Source of the DNA: Arthrobacter sp. FW306-07-I | Lineage (GTDB): Bacteria > Actinomycetota > Actinomycetes > Actinomycetales > Micrococcaceae | Assembly (NCBI RefSeq): GCF_021800405.1 | Contig: NZ_CP084550.1 | Span: forward strand, 2,666,001 to 2,730,000 | Length of the DNA: 64,000 nt | Reading direction: 5' to 3' | Shown: in pieces, positions 7,948-18,583 of the stretch | Numbering within the stretch: the first letter of the stretch is position 1 | Layout of the letters: every line of letters starts with the position of its first letter | The notes under the pieces: model-generated | Told to the model about the DNA's origin: nothing | Databases searched by the model: none | Seen by the model: only the letters and a program-made list of their open reading frames with translations | Position numbers and translations under genes: made by a program

Positions 7948-10742
7948 TGGACCACTTTCGTTGCAATCGGTATCCAGCAAATTACAGCCACAAGCCCGGC
8001 TATGGCAGCCCAGATGGCTGCATAGGGGGCCAGCAGCAGGCCAATGCCAAGGGCGCCCAGCACGCCCAGTGGCAGGGCCACGGTTCCCACCAGCGCATTT
8101 TCGAACAACCGGACCTGGCGGAGCATGTCCGGGTTCCAGCCCATGGCCTGCAGGATGCCCAGGTACTGCCGCTTGGCATTGAGCTCGAACCGGCCGGTGA
8201 CCAGGGTCAGCACCAGGCCCACGGCCACGCCCGCAAGCGCCAGCAGGATGCTGGGCAGCGTCACGCTGGCTGCGGCCAGGCCGCTGAGGGCGCTGGCGCC
8301 GGCTGCCCGCGGGATGTCGATCAGCAGTGCGATCAGCCCGCCGACTGCGGCACCGAAGACGCCGACGGCGACAGCCAGGGACAGGGTGTTGAACTTGTTG
8401 GTGCTCAGCTGCCGGTTGGCGAAAGTCAGCGGGGAATCGACCTGGATGAGCCGTTCGTCATGCTGCGGCTCCTGGTCGATCACATCGCGGTGGCGCAGTT
8501 GCTGGGCGGCAAAGAAGGCCGCGGCGCAGTACAGCACCAGGACGGCGGCACACACCAAAGCGGTGGCAAGGCTCCAGCTCAGCAGGGTGAGCACGAGCCC
8601 GGCGGCGGCGAGCAGCACGGCTCCCACGCCGAATTCCTCAAGCACCCAGCTGCGGATCCGCCGCTGTGTCCAGCCCATGGCCCGCAAAGTGCCCGCTTCG
8701 CTGCGGCGCTTCCGGATGTAGCTGACGGTCGATGCACCGGTCAGCAGGGCTGCCCCGCACAGTGTCAGGAAGAGCAGGGTGGTGTTGGTTCCGGACAATG
8801 CTCCTGTGACGGCCTCGGCCGCGTTCTGCCGGACCCAGGACTGCTGGACGGTGCCCAGCGCCGATTCCTTGCCCGCTCCGTCCTTGGAGTAGCCGGGGAC
8901 GAAGATGCTGGTGTCCTCGCGGGCCGAACCGGCCACTACGGTCGCGTCCAGGCCCATGTCCCGGATCTCGGCGGCGAGCTTCTCCACCTCGGGCTGGGCG
9001 TCCTTCCAGCTGCCCGGTGCCTTGGCCCGGACGCGGACGGCGTCGATGACGGCCGCGTTCTGCTTGTAGCCACGTGCTGCGGCGAGTCCGTAGTAGTCGG
9101 TGATGGCACCGGCGGACTGGCTGGCGAGTCCCGTCGCGCTCAGCGACGGCTTCAGTTGGGCTTCGGGAACGTCCTTCCCGGCAGCGTCCTTGACCAGGGT
9201 GAACGGGGTGGGGTCGTACCCGCCCAGCGGAAGCTTGTTGACATCGCCCGAGGCCGCCTCTACGGCAGCGGGGTCGAATGTGCCGTAGACCATGGGCAGT
9301 GGCTGCGCAGCCTGCTGCTGGCCGGTGGGCAGGTTGTCACGGTAGGACCGCTCGTCCACCGGGTTGCGCTGGGTCTGGTCAACGGGTGCGCCGTTGGACG
9401 CCTTGTCCGGCAGGCGGTTGACGGTGACCCATTCGCCCGGCACAGCCGTCTTGTCCACGGCCCCGTTGGAGGCGGTGCCGCCGTCGGTGTACTTCGGGGC
9501 GCCGGCGAAATTGGTGCTCCACCTGGCCGGCGTGTAGAGGCCCGGGTTGAAGTTGCCGTTGGCGCCCAGCAGCGAGGAATGGTCGGTCGAACCCGGCCAC
9601 GACAGCGTGAACGGATCCTTGGAGACGAACGGCAGGTAGTCCTTGCCAAGGGACTTCGAAACGGTCCCGACGTCCTTGACCACCTTGCCGGCGTCGTCAA
9701 TTTCCTCGATCTTGACGTTGTACTTCAGGTCCAGCGAAGTACCGGAACGGACGATCAGCGGGACGGCCTGGGAGGCGCTGGTCAGCTGTCCGGTGCGCTT
9801 TGCCTGCTGGTACTGGGTCATCAGGGGCGCCCAGTACTTGAGCTTGACGCCCAGGAAGTCGGGGCCTTCCTTGAGCTGGTCCATGCTGATGCCGCTGGTG
9901 AAGAGGCCTTCCAGGTAGCGGCCCACGGCGCCGGCGCCGCGGGCGTCGGCGGGCGGCGCCTTTTCCAGCGGAGCCAGGAAGTCGCCGGCCGAGCCAAGCA
10001 GGGACCGTTCGGCGGCGGGGTCAACGGCCACCACGGATTCAGTGACCTCAGGGGCAAGCGGGAGTGCCACCGAGAGGTTGAAGAGGTTGTGCTCCGAGCC
10101 GCCGGCCGGGGCGGGGAACTTGATGCCGGTCTCCCCCGCGGGTGCGGCGATGCGGATGCTGCTGCCGCCGGCCGCCTTCTCCTCCACGAGCTTGGCCTTG
10201 CCCAGCGTTCCTTCGGCGGTGGTCTTGAACAGCGTCTGTTCGGAGCTGCCGTCGGAGCTGACGGCGCTGGCCGTGAGACGGTACTTCTTTGCCGAGTCCG
10301 TCAGCACGGATTCGGCTGCGGGCCACTTGTCCGGGGCGGTGGCGCCCGCTGCTTGGTCGGACGTGGCGGTGCCGGCCAGGCCGGCGTTGTAGCCCAGGTA
10401 GTCCATGGCGTCCAACCGGGGCGTCTCAAGGTTCTGGGTGACGCGCGAGACCAGGCTGATCGGGGCGGCGACAGAGGTGCCGGACAGCTTCCGGATGGAG
10501 TCCAGCTGGTCGAAGCCGATGCCGCCGGCGCCGTTGGCGATCTCCGGCTGCAGGAGTGCCCCGGAGGGAGCCTTGGCCTGGACCAGGATGTCGTAGAGCC
10601 CCCTTGAGTTTTCATCGACCGTCCGGTGGAGCGCAGCCTGTGACTGGCTTTGGACGAGGACCGACAAGCACATGGCTGCGATCAAGATGGCCGCGGTCAA
10701 CAGCAGCACCCTGCTTCTGATGAACCTCTGGACGGCGTTCAT
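7944..10742 (-). CDS. FtsX-family ABC permease with a very large extracytoplasmic domain
   Basis: A 932-residue membrane protein. One span at residues 12-32 is followed by about 600 residues outside the membrane, then three spans with an FtsX core near residues 650-760 (including a YIRKRRSEAGTLRAMGW coupling segment), and a second FtsX core near 800-930 with its own LQAMGW coupling segment. This is the two-FtsX-domain layout of MacB/LolE-like mechanotransmission permeases, but the ectodomain is unusually long and not recognised. ATG is preceded by GGGAG at good spacing. It is co-translated with the ATPase gene. A role in lipoprotein, peptide or envelope-stress handling is conceivable but not shown. 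Confidence 0.82.
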   Translation of the reverse strand: MNAVQRFIRSRVLLLTAAILIAAMCLSVLVQSQSQAALHRTVDENSRGLYDILVQAKAPSGALLQPEIANGAGGIGFDQLDSIRKLSGTSVAAPISLVSRVTQNLETPRLDAMDYLGYNAGLAGTATSDQAAGATAPDKWPAAESVLTDSAKKYRLTASAVSSDGSSEQTLFKTTAEGTLGKAKLVEEKAAGGSSIRIAAPAGETGIKFPAPAGGSEHNLFNLSVALPLAPEVTESVVAVDPAAERSLLGSAGDFLAPLEKAPPADARGAGAVGRYLEGLFTSGISMDQLKEGPDFLGVKLKYWAPLMTQYQQAKRTGQLTSASQAVPLIVRSGTSLDLKYNVKIEEIDDAGKVVKDVGTVSKSLGKDYLPFVSKDPFTLSWPGSTDHSSLLGANGNFNPGLYTPARWSTNFAGAPKYTDGGTASNGAVDKTAVPGEWVTVNRLPDKASNGAPVDQTQRNPVDERSYRDNLPTGQQQAAQPLPMVYGTFDPAAVEAASGDVNKLPLGGYDPTPFTLVKDAAGKDVPEAQLKPSLSATGLASQSAGAITDYYGLAAARGYKQNAAVIDAVRVRAKAPGSWKDAQPEVEKLAAEIRDMGLDATVVAGSAREDTSIFVPGYSKDGAGKESALGTVQQSWVRQNAAEAVTGALSGTNTTLLFLTLCGAALLTGASTVSYIRKRRSEAGTLRAMGWTQRRIRSWVLEEFGVGAVLLAAAGLVLTLLSWSLATALVCAAVLVLYCAAAFFAAQQLRHRDVIDQEPQHDERLIQVDSPLTFANRQLSTNKFNTLSLAVAVGVFGAAVGGLIALLIDIPRAAGASALSGLAAASVTLPSILLALAGVAVGLVLTLVTGRFELNAKRQYLGILQAMGWNPDMLRQVRLFENALVGTVALPLGVLGALGIGLLLAPYAAIWAAIAGLVAVICWIPIATKVVQ

Positions 10743-10827
10743 GGAACTCCCTGAAACCTGGATTGCGTGCGCACACGTCCATCCGCCCGGGCAGACGTGG
10801 ACAATGACGGACGGATGTGCAAAAGGT

Positions 10828-10891
10828 ATTGGCCGGTCTGCCGGCTACGGTCCTGAATCAGGACCTAGCCATTGTAAGCAGACCGGCCAAT
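10828..10891. repeat. 64-bp nested inverted repeat between serA and the ABC permease
   Basis: A 14-bp perfect outer arm (10828-10841 with 10878-10891) encloses two inner perfect stems, GGCTA/TAGCC and an 8-bp GGTCCTGA/TCAGGACC. Read from the minus strand it forms one long bulged hairpin that could terminate the serA transcript. It has no strong U-tract; TTTT follows a few bases later. Confidence 0.6.
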
Positions 10892-10976
10892 CATATGTGG
10901 CTCCGTTTGGGCGTGCCCTTGCGGAGGAGGAGCGGCTTCGGCGTTTCGGCCGGTGTGTCGCGCTGGTCCTGCGGCG

Positions 10977-12566
10977 CTAGTCTTCCAGATCCACTTCCCG
11001 GACCATTTCAGCGCCGATCCCGGCCTTGATGGCGTCCAGCACCTGCTGGGGCACGGAGCTGTCGATGGTCAGCAGCGCCAGGACCTGGCCGCCCTCGTTG
11101 GAGCGCGCCACCTGCATGCCGGCAATGTTGATGTTGTTCATGCCCAGGATGTGGCCGATGGTTCCGATGACGCCGGGACGGTCGGTGTAGGCAACCACCA
11201 CCAGGTGCTCGCTGATGGGGATCTCGACCTCGAAGCCGTTGATGCCCACCAGCTTCTCGATCTGCTTGGGTCCGGTCAGGGTGCCGGACACGGAGATCTG
11301 GCTGCCGTCGCTGAGGGCGCCGCGCAGGGTCAGCACGTTGCGGTAGGACTCGGTGTCCGGGGTGGTGATCAGGCGGACGTTGATGCCGCGCTGCTCGGCG
11401 ATGACCGGAGCGTTGACGTAGGACACCTGCTCGGTCACGACGTCGGCGAAAATGCCCTTCAGCGCCGCCAGCTCCAGGACTTTGACGTCGAGGGTGGAGA
11501 TCTCTCCGGCCACTTCCACGTCGAACTGGGTCAGGGATGCGTGGGTAAGCGCGGTGAAGATGCGCCCCAGCTTCTCGATCAGGGGGATGCCCGGGCGGAC
11601 GTCCGGGGCAATGACGCCGCCGGCGACGTTGACCGCGTCCGGGACCAGCTCGCCGGCGAGGGCCAGGCGGACCGATTTGGCCACGGAGACGCCGGCCTTT
11701 TCCTGGGCTTCGTCCGTGGAGGCGCCCAGGTGCGGGGTGACCACGACGTTGTCGAGCTTGAAGAACGGCAGGTCGGTGCTGGGCTCCTTGGCAAAGACGT
11801 CAACGCCGGCACCGGCGATTTCGCCGTCCTGCAGTGCGGTGAAGAGTGCTTCCTCGTCCACCAGCCCGCCGCGGGCCACGTTCACCACATAGGCGGTCTT
11901 CTTCATCTTCTTGAAGGCGTCGGCGCCCAGCATGCCCACCGTCTCCGGTGTCTTGGGCATGTGGATGGTGATGAAGTCGGACTGGGCCAGCAGCTCGTCC
12001 AGGGTGACCAGCTGAACGCCCAGCTGCGCTGCGCGGGCCGAAGTGATGTAGGGGTCGTAGGCCAGGATCTTGGTGTCGAAGCCCTTGAGCCGGGCTGCCA
12101 CCAGGGCGCCGATGCGGCCAAGGCCGATGATGCCGATCTTCTTTTCGAACAGTTCAATGCCGGTGTACTTGGAGCGCTTCCATTCGCCGTCCTTGAGGGC
12201 GGCGCTGGCCTGCGGAATGTGGCGGGCCAGGCTGAGGATGTGGCCCACAGTGAGCTCCGCGGCGGAAACGATGTTGGACGTCGGGGCGTTGACCACCATC
12301 ACGCCGGCCTGGGTGGCGGCCTTGATGTCCACGTTGTCCAGGCCGACGCCGGCGCGGGCGATGACCTTGAGGTTCTTGGCCGCGGCAATCGCTTCGGCGT
12401 CCACCTGGGTGGCGGAGCGGACCAGGATGGCGTCTACGTCACTGATCGCCGAGAGCAGCTGGGAACGGTCGGCGCCGTCGGTCTGGCGGATTTCAAAGTC
12501 CGGGCCGAGGGCCTCGACGGTGGCGGGGGAAAGTTCTTCGGCGAGCAGTACTACGGGTTTTGACAC
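10977..12566 (-). CDS. serA: D-3-phosphoglycerate dehydrogenase
   Basis: First step of phosphorylated serine synthesis. The 529-residue length is the long actinobacterial type: N-terminal substrate/NAD catalytic domains (ARAGVGLDN, GLGRIGALVAARL, VTPHLGAST), an intervening substrate-binding domain, and a C-terminal ACT domain starting near residue 455 that normally gives serine feedback. GTG at 12564-12566 is chosen because GAGGA sits 8 bases upstream; the frame is open 13 codons further without conservation. It follows ilvC after a strong terminator, so it is probably a separate unit with a -10 at 12605-12610. Confidence 0.94.
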   Translation of the reverse strand: MSKPVVLLAEELSPATVEALGPDFEIRQTDGADRSQLLSAISDVDAILVRSATQVDAEAIAAAKNLKVIARAGVGLDNVDIKAATQAGVMVVNAPTSNIVSAAELTVGHILSLARHIPQASAALKDGEWKRSKYTGIELFEKKIGIIGLGRIGALVAARLKGFDTKILAYDPYITSARAAQLGVQLVTLDELLAQSDFITIHMPKTPETVGMLGADAFKKMKKTAYVVNVARGGLVDEEALFTALQDGEIAGAGVDVFAKEPSTDLPFFKLDNVVVTPHLGASTDEAQEKAGVSVAKSVRLALAGELVPDAVNVAGGVIAPDVRPGIPLIEKLGRIFTALTHASLTQFDVEVAGEISTLDVKVLELAALKGIFADVVTEQVSYVNAPVIAEQRGINVRLITTPDTESYRNVLTLRGALSDGSQISVSGTLTGPKQIEKLVGINGFEVEIPISEHLVVVAYTDRPGVIGTIGHILGMNNINIAGMQVARSNEGGQVLALLTIDSSVPQQVLDAIKAGIGAEMVREVDLED

Positions 12567-12604
12567 GGCTGATCCTCTGCGTTGCAGTCCTGGGGATGGA
12601 AACA

Positions 12605-12610
12605 AGTCTA
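12605..12610 (-). promoter_or_regulatory. Putative serA -10 element
   Basis: TAGACT lies just after the ilvC terminator and about 38 bases before the serA GTG, leaving room for a leader with a Shine-Dalgarno. No good -35 is visible. Confidence 0.4.
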
Positions 12611-12621
12611 GGCCGACGGAA

Positions 12622-12657
12622 AGGCCGGGCTCACATTGTTAAGTGTGAGCCCGGCCT
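12622..12657 (-). terminator. Terminator after ilvC
   Basis: A 14-bp perfect stem (12622-12635 with 12644-12657) and an 8-base loop lie about 36 bases after the ilvC stop and before the serA promoter, which separates the two units. Confidence 0.8.
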
Positions 12658-12692
12658 CACCGGTGGCGTTCTATATGGTTGGGCGGCCAGCT

Positions 12693-14316
<1,624 letters not shown>

Positions 14317-14318
14317 GC

Positions 14319-16226
14319 TCAGTCTTCCTCTTCCCATTCCGGGGTCATGTTGCGGGCAACCTGGATCTGGTCGTTGCTCACGCCGGCGGGCACCATCGGC
14401 CACACCATGGAGTTGGGGCTCACCACGAAATCGATGACCACGGGACGGTCGTTGATCTCGAGGGCCTTCTGGATGGTGGCGTCGATGTCTTCTTCGCGTT
14501 CAACGCGGAAGGAAGCGCAGCCGTAGGCCTCCCCCAGCTTGACGAAGTCCGGGATGCGGACGGTGTCATGGCCGGTGTTGAGGTCGGTGTTGGAGTAGCG
14601 GCCCTCGTAGAACAGGGTCTGCCACTGCCGCACCATGCCCAGGGAGGAGTTGTTGATAACAGCAACCTTGATGGGGATGTTGTTGATGGCGCAGGTGGCC
14701 AGCTCCTGGTTGGTCATCTGGAAGCAGCCGTCGCCATCGATGGCCCAGACCACACGGTCCGGCTCGCCCACCTTGGCGCCCATGGCCGCCGGGACGGCGT
14801 AGCCCATGGTTCCGGCGCCACCGGAGTTCAGCCAGGCGTGCGGGCGCTCGTACTTGATGAACTGCGCGGCCCACATCTGGTGCTGGCCAACGCCCGCCAC
14901 GTACACGCCCTCGGGACCGGTCAGCTCGCCGATCCGCTTGATGACCTTCTGCGGGGCGATCAGGCCGTCGTCCGGCTCGGTCCAGCCCAGCGGGTAGGTT
15001 TCCTTGAGGTTGTTGAGGAACGCCCACCACGTGGTGAGGTCCGGGGTGCCCGATGCCTCGAATTGGCTGCGCACGGCCTCGGTCAGCTCCGGGATGATCT
15101 CCTTGACGGACCCCACGATGGGCACATCAGCGGTGCGGTTCTTGGAGATTTCGGCGGGGTCGATGTCAGCGTGGATGACCTTGGCATTCGGCGCAAAGGT
15201 CTTCAGCACGCCGGTGACGCGGTCGTCGAAGCGGGCACCGAGGGTGATCAGCAGGTCGGACTGCTGCAGGGCCGTGACGGCGGAAACGCTGCCGTGCATG
15301 CCGGGCATGCCCACGTGCTGCGGGTGCGAATCCGGGAACGCGCCCTTGGCCATCAGGGTGGTCACCACGGGTGCGCCGGTTGCTTCGGCGAGGGCGAACA
15401 GTTCGGCCGAGGCGTGGGCTTTGACCACGCCGCCGCCCACGTACAGGACCGGTTTGGTCGAAGCGGCAATGAGCTTCGCAGCTTCCCGCACCTGCTTGTT
15501 GTGGCCGCGGGTCACCGGGCGGTAGCCGGGCAGGTCGATCTTTGGCGGCCAGGAAAAGGTCATCTGGCCCACCTGGGCGTCCTTTGCGACGTCCACGAGA
15601 ACGGGGCCGGGACGGCCCGTGGAGGCCAGGTGGAAGGCTTCGGCCATCACGTGCGGGATGTCGTTGGGGTCGGTCACCAGGAAGGAGTGCTTGGTGATGG
15701 GCATCGTGATGCCCACGATGTCTGCTTCCTGGAAGGCATCGGTGCCGATGACGCCGCTGGATACCTGGCCGGTGATGGCCACCAGGGGAACGGAGTCCAT
15801 ATGGGCATCCATGATGGCGGTGACGAGGTTGGTGGCACCGGGTCCGGAGGTGGCGATGCAGACGCCCACCCGCCCGGTGACCATGGCGTAGCCTTGCGCG
15901 GCGTGGCCGGCTCCCTGTTCGTGACGGACCAGCACGTGGTTCATGGTGGAGGCCATCAAGGGGTCGTAGGTGGGCAGGATCGCGCCACCAGGCAAACCGA
16001 AAATGTCGTCGACGCCGAGTTCTTCGAGCGAGCGGACGATTGCTTGCGAGCCGGTCATCACCGTCGGGGGTACGACGTTGTTCGGCCCAAGGACAGGAGA
16101 GACGGCAGCAAGGTCGGCGACGACGGCGGCATGGTCAGCCGTCCGGTCGGCGCGTTCCGGAGCCTTGGCGGCTCCAGCGGACTTGGTGGCCATCAGCGAG
16201 GGGCTGATGGGCGATCCTTTGCTCAT
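14319..16226 (-). CDS. ilvB: Acetolactate synthase large subunit
   Basis: ThDP- and FAD-dependent enzyme condensing pyruvate with pyruvate or 2-oxobutyrate. At 635 residues it has the catalytic glutamate in [19 protein letters not shown]-domain motifs and the ThDP/Mg motif [14 protein letters not shown] ending in NN. About 50 low-conservation residues precede the first domain. The ATG is preceded by AAGGAAG at 6 bases. It heads the ilvB-ilvN-ilvC operon, and its leader carries a peptide ORF and terminator typical of attenuation by branched-chain aminoacyl-tRNA supply. Confidence 0.95.
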   Translation of the reverse strand: MSKGSPISPSLMATKSAGAAKAPERADRTADHAAVVADLAAVSPVLGPNNVVPPTVMTGSQAIVRSLEELGVDDIFGLPGGAILPTYDPLMASTMNHVLVRHEQGAGHAAQGYAMVTGRVGVCIATSGPGATNLVTAIMDAHMDSVPLVAITGQVSSGVIGTDAFQEADIVGITMPITKHSFLVTDPNDIPHVMAEAFHLASTGRPGPVLVDVAKDAQVGQMTFSWPPKIDLPGYRPVTRGHNKQVREAAKLIAASTKPVLYVGGGVVKAHASAELFALAEATGAPVVTTLMAKGAFPDSHPQHVGMPGMHGSVSAVTALQQSDLLITLGARFDDRVTGVLKTFAPNAKVIHADIDPAEISKNRTADVPIVGSVKEIIPELTEAVRSQFEASGTPDLTTWWAFLNNLKETYPLGWTEPDDGLIAPQKVIKRIGELTGPEGVYVAGVGQHQMWAAQFIKYERPHAWLNSGGAGTMGYAVPAAMGAKVGEPDRVVWAIDGDGCFQMTNQELATCAINNIPIKVAVINNSSLGMVRQWQTLFYEGRYSNTDLNTGHDTVRIPDFVKLGEAYGCASFRVEREEDIDATIQKALEINDRPVVIDFVVSPNSMVWPMVPAGVSNDQIQVARNMTPEWEEED

Positions 16227-16280
16227 CGGACTCTTCCTTGTGGATCTTCTCTGGTTTTGGAACTGGTAAAGCGGTGGGAA

Positions 16281-16318
16281 TAAAAAAACCCCTCGGCCTG
16301 GCGGCGTTTGAGGGGTTT
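16281..16318 (-). terminator. Intrinsic terminator of the ilvB attenuator
   Basis: On the minus strand a 9-bp stem AAACCCCTC/GAGGGGTTT (arms at 16310-16318 and 16286-16294) with a 15-base loop runs straight into seven U residues. It starts 27 bases after the leader-peptide stop and 55 bases before ilvB. It is one of the few hairpins in the window with a full U-tract. Confidence 0.85.
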
Positions 16319-16344
16319 GCGCGTGACGGTTCGTTACCAGGGGG

Positions 16345-16401
16345 CTAATGTGCCACGCGCTTGCTAAGGACGACGACGGTGCCGGCGGTAACGAAAGTCA
16401 T
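16345..16401 (-). CDS. ilvB leader peptide, 18 residues
   Basis: Translation gives [18 protein letters not shown]. Three consecutive valine codons and a leucine codon lie mid-peptide, five valines in 18 residues in all, as expected when ribosome stalling at Val/Leu codons senses uncharged tRNAs. TTCGTTACC within codons 3-6 (16387-16395) can pair with a perfect complement at 16330-16338 after the stop, and GCGCGTG around codons 14-16 can pair with CACGCGC just before the terminator, giving alternative folds. There is no clear Shine-Dalgarno; the ATG lies where transcription should begin, so it may be leaderless. Attenuation of ilvBNC is known in Corynebacterium; this peptide itself I have not seen described. 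Confidence 0.75.
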   Translation of the reverse strand: MTFVTAGTVVVLSKRVAH

Positions 16402-16408
16402 GCGTTCA

Positions 16409-16437
16409 GTTTTCCCTCTTGGCAAGATGGGTGTCAA
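16409..16437 (-). promoter_or_regulatory. Putative ilvB promoter
   Basis: A consensus -35 TTGACA (16432-16437) is followed after 17 bases by a weak -10 GAAAAC (16409-16414), 7 bases before the leader-peptide ATG. GTCTC (16441-16445) abuts the -35, and a GTGGAC/GTCCAC inverted repeat lies at 16462-16479. Confidence 0.5.
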
Positions 16438-16555
16438 CGAGAGACAACCCTATCTCACCATGTGGACGTCATTGTCCACGGAATGACCCTACCCCAAACT
16501 TCCGGCGCGAGCGCCGTTAGCCCGGGGCCCCTCGGGTCACCCCTTATTAAGCCCT

Positions 16556-16589
16556 GCCGCCTCAAGCGGGCAAGTTCCCGACGGGCGGC
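16556..16589 (-). terminator. Possible weak terminator after ilvD
   Basis: GCCGCC (16556-16561) and GGCGGC (16584-16589) with an inner CGGG/CCCG pair lie 15 bases beyond the ilvD stop. The stem is imperfect and has no U-tract. Confidence 0.35.
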
Positions 16590-16603
16590 CTGAGGACCTA
16601 AAA

Positions 16604-18322
16604 TCAGCCGGTCCAGGCGCCCTGGCTCGCGCTGTGCACCAGCTTGGCGTACTTTGCGAGCACGCCCTTGGTGTACCTGGCAGGCAGCGGCTCCCAGCCC
16701 ACCTTGCGGGCCTCGAGCTCCGCTTCGTCCACCAGCAGGTCGAAGGTGCGTGCGGCGATGTCCACCCGGATCCTGTCCCCGTCCTTCACGAAGGCGATAG
16801 GGCCGCCGTCGACCGCTTCCGGCGCAACGTGCCCGATGCACAGGCCCGTGGTGCCGCCGGAGAACCGACCGTCGGTGAGGAGCAGGACGTCCTTGCCCAG
16901 GCCGGCACCCTTGATGGCGCCGGTAATCGCAAGCATTTCGCGCATGCCCGGGCCGCCCTTGGGACCTTCATAACGGATCACCACGACATCACCGGCGTGG
17001 ATCTGGCCGTTGTCGAGGGCGTCCAGCGCGCCCTGTTCGCGCTCGAAGACCCGGGCTGTTCCTTCGAAGACATCAGCGTCGAATCCGGCGCTCTTGACCA
17101 CGGCGCCTTCGGGAGCCATGGAACCGTGCAGGATGGTGATGCCGCCCGTCTTGTGGATGGGGTTGTCCAGGGCGCGCAGGATCTTGCCGTCGACGTCCGG
17201 CGGGTTGATGGCGGCGAGGTTTTCCGCGACCGTCTTGCCCGTGACGGTGAGGCAGTCGCCGTGCAGCAGGCCGGCGTCGAGCAGTGCCTTCATGATCACC
17301 GGCACGCCGCCGATGCGGTCCACGTCGGTCATGACGTACCGTCCGAAGGGCTTGAGGTCGCCCAGGTGCGGAATCCTGTCCCCGACGCGGTTGAAGTCGT
17401 CGAGGGTCAGTTCCACCTCGGCTTCGCGGGCGATGGCCAGCAGGTGCAGGACGGCATTGGTGGAGCCGCCGAAGGCCATGGTGACGGCAATGGCGTTCTC
17501 AAAGGCTTCCCGCGTCATGATGTCGCGGGCGGTGATGCCCAGACGCAGCAGGTTAACCACCGCTTCGCCGGACTTGCGGGCGAATTCATCACGACGGCGG
17601 TCTGCCGAGGGAGGGGCTGCGGAGCCGGGGAGGGACATGCCCAGGGCCTCGCCGATGCAGGCCATCGTATTGGCCGTGTACATGCCGCCGCAGGCGCCTT
17701 CGCCCGGGCAGATGGCCTTTTCAATGCGGGTCAGGTCCTCCATGCTCATCTTGCCCGCCGCGCAGGCGCCGACGGCTTCGAATGCGTCGATGAGGGTGAC
17801 TTCCTTTTCGGAACCGTCCTCGAGCTTGACCCAGCCGGGCATGATGGACCCCGCGTAGAGGAAGACGCTGGCAAGGTTTAGCCGGGCCGCAGCCATCAGC
17901 ATGCCTGGCAGGGACTTGTCACAGCCGGCCAGCAGGACGGAACCGTCGATCCGCTCGGCCTGCATCACGGTCTCGACGGAGTCGGCGATGACTTCGCGCG
18001 AGACCAGGGAGAAGTGCATGCCTTCGTGGCCCATGGAGATGCCGTCGGACACGGAAATCGTGCCGAACTGCATGGGAAAGCCACCGCCTGCGTGGACGCC
18101 TTCCTTGGCGCCCTGGGCAAGCCGGTTAAGGGAAAGGTTGCAGGGGGTGATCTCATTCCACGAGCTCGCGACACCCACCTGGGGCTTGGCGAAGTCGTCA
18201 TCACCCATGCCGACGGCCCGGAACATGCCCCGCGCGGGGGCTGCGTGGATTCCGTCAGTTACGACGCGGCTGCGGGGCTTGATGTCAGGCTTGGTATCGG
18301 TTGCGAACCGGCTCTCACTCAT
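16604..18322 (-). CDS. ilvD: Dihydroxy-acid dehydratase
   Basis: Iron-sulfur dehydratase for the third common step of branched-chain synthesis. The 572 residues contain the cluster cysteines in [10 protein letters not shown] and [16 protein letters not shown], an early candidate cysteine in ITPCNLSLN, and the C-terminal swivelling domain ([22 protein letters not shown]). It lies upstream of the ilvB operon on the same strand but is separated by 377 bases holding the ilvB promoter and attenuator, so it is a separate unit. TAGACT sits 7 bases before the ATG with no Shine-Dalgarno, suggesting a leaderless transcript. Confidence 0.95.
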   Translation of the reverse strand: MSESRFATDTKPDIKPRSRVVTDGIHAAPARGMFRAVGMGDDDFAKPQVGVASSWNEITPCNLSLNRLAQGAKEGVHAGGGFPMQFGTISVSDGISMGHEGMHFSLVSREVIADSVETVMQAERIDGSVLLAGCDKSLPGMLMAAARLNLASVFLYAGSIMPGWVKLEDGSEKEVTLIDAFEAVGACAAGKMSMEDLTRIEKAICPGEGACGGMYTANTMACIGEALGMSLPGSAAPPSADRRRDEFARKSGEAVVNLLRLGITARDIMTREAFENAIAVTMAFGGSTNAVLHLLAIAREAEVELTLDDFNRVGDRIPHLGDLKPFGRYVMTDVDRIGGVPVIMKALLDAGLLHGDCLTVTGKTVAENLAAINPPDVDGKILRALDNPIHKTGGITILHGSMAPEGAVVKSAGFDADVFEGTARVFEREQGALDALDNGQIHAGDVVVIRYEGPKGGPGMREMLAITGAIKGAGLGKDVLLLTDGRFSGGTTGLCIGHVAPEAVDGGPIAFVKDGDRIRVDIAARTFDLLVDEAELEARKVGWEPLPARYTKGVLAKYAKLVHSASQGAWTG

Positions 18323-18329
18323 ACGGGAA

Positions 18330-18335
18330 AGTCTA
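18330..18335 (-). promoter_or_regulatory. Putative -10 element of leaderless ilvD
   Basis: TAGACT with 7 bases to the ATG. Confidence 0.45.
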
Positions 18336-18415
18336 GGGCTCGGGCAGTGGCGGAAACGACAGCGGCGGCCACATTTTCGCGAAAACGCGGCGGATCGGTG
18401 CCCAACTAGTGGACG

Positions 18416-18438
18416 TTCGTCTCATATTTCGAGACGAA
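18416..18438. promoter_or_regulatory. Operator-like inverted repeat between ilvD and the sunset-domain gene
   Basis: Perfect 8-bp arms TTCGTCTC (18416-18423) and GAGACGAA (18431-18438) separated by 7 AT-rich bases. A further perfect palindrome TTTTCGCGAAAA lies at 18374-18385. Both are about 50-100 bases upstream of ilvD, in the shared divergent promoter region. Binding protein unknown; an IclR-type branched-chain regulator (NdgR/LtbR class) is a guess. Confidence 0.45.
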
Positions 18439-18583
18439 GGTTGTTTCCAGCCCGCCCGCTTGCCCGGCGGCAGCGGCGGCCGGCACGTGTATCACTGCTC
18501 CGCGCGGCGTCTCTGGACAGCGGTGGTGACCCGACGTAGCGTCGGGGCAGGACACCTATACACCTTGGACCGAAAGGCCTGCA

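Noticed and set aside
7941..10607. 888-codon open frame on the plus strand
   Set aside because: Antisense to the FtsX permease, whose domains and spans are clear; the product has no coherent fold.
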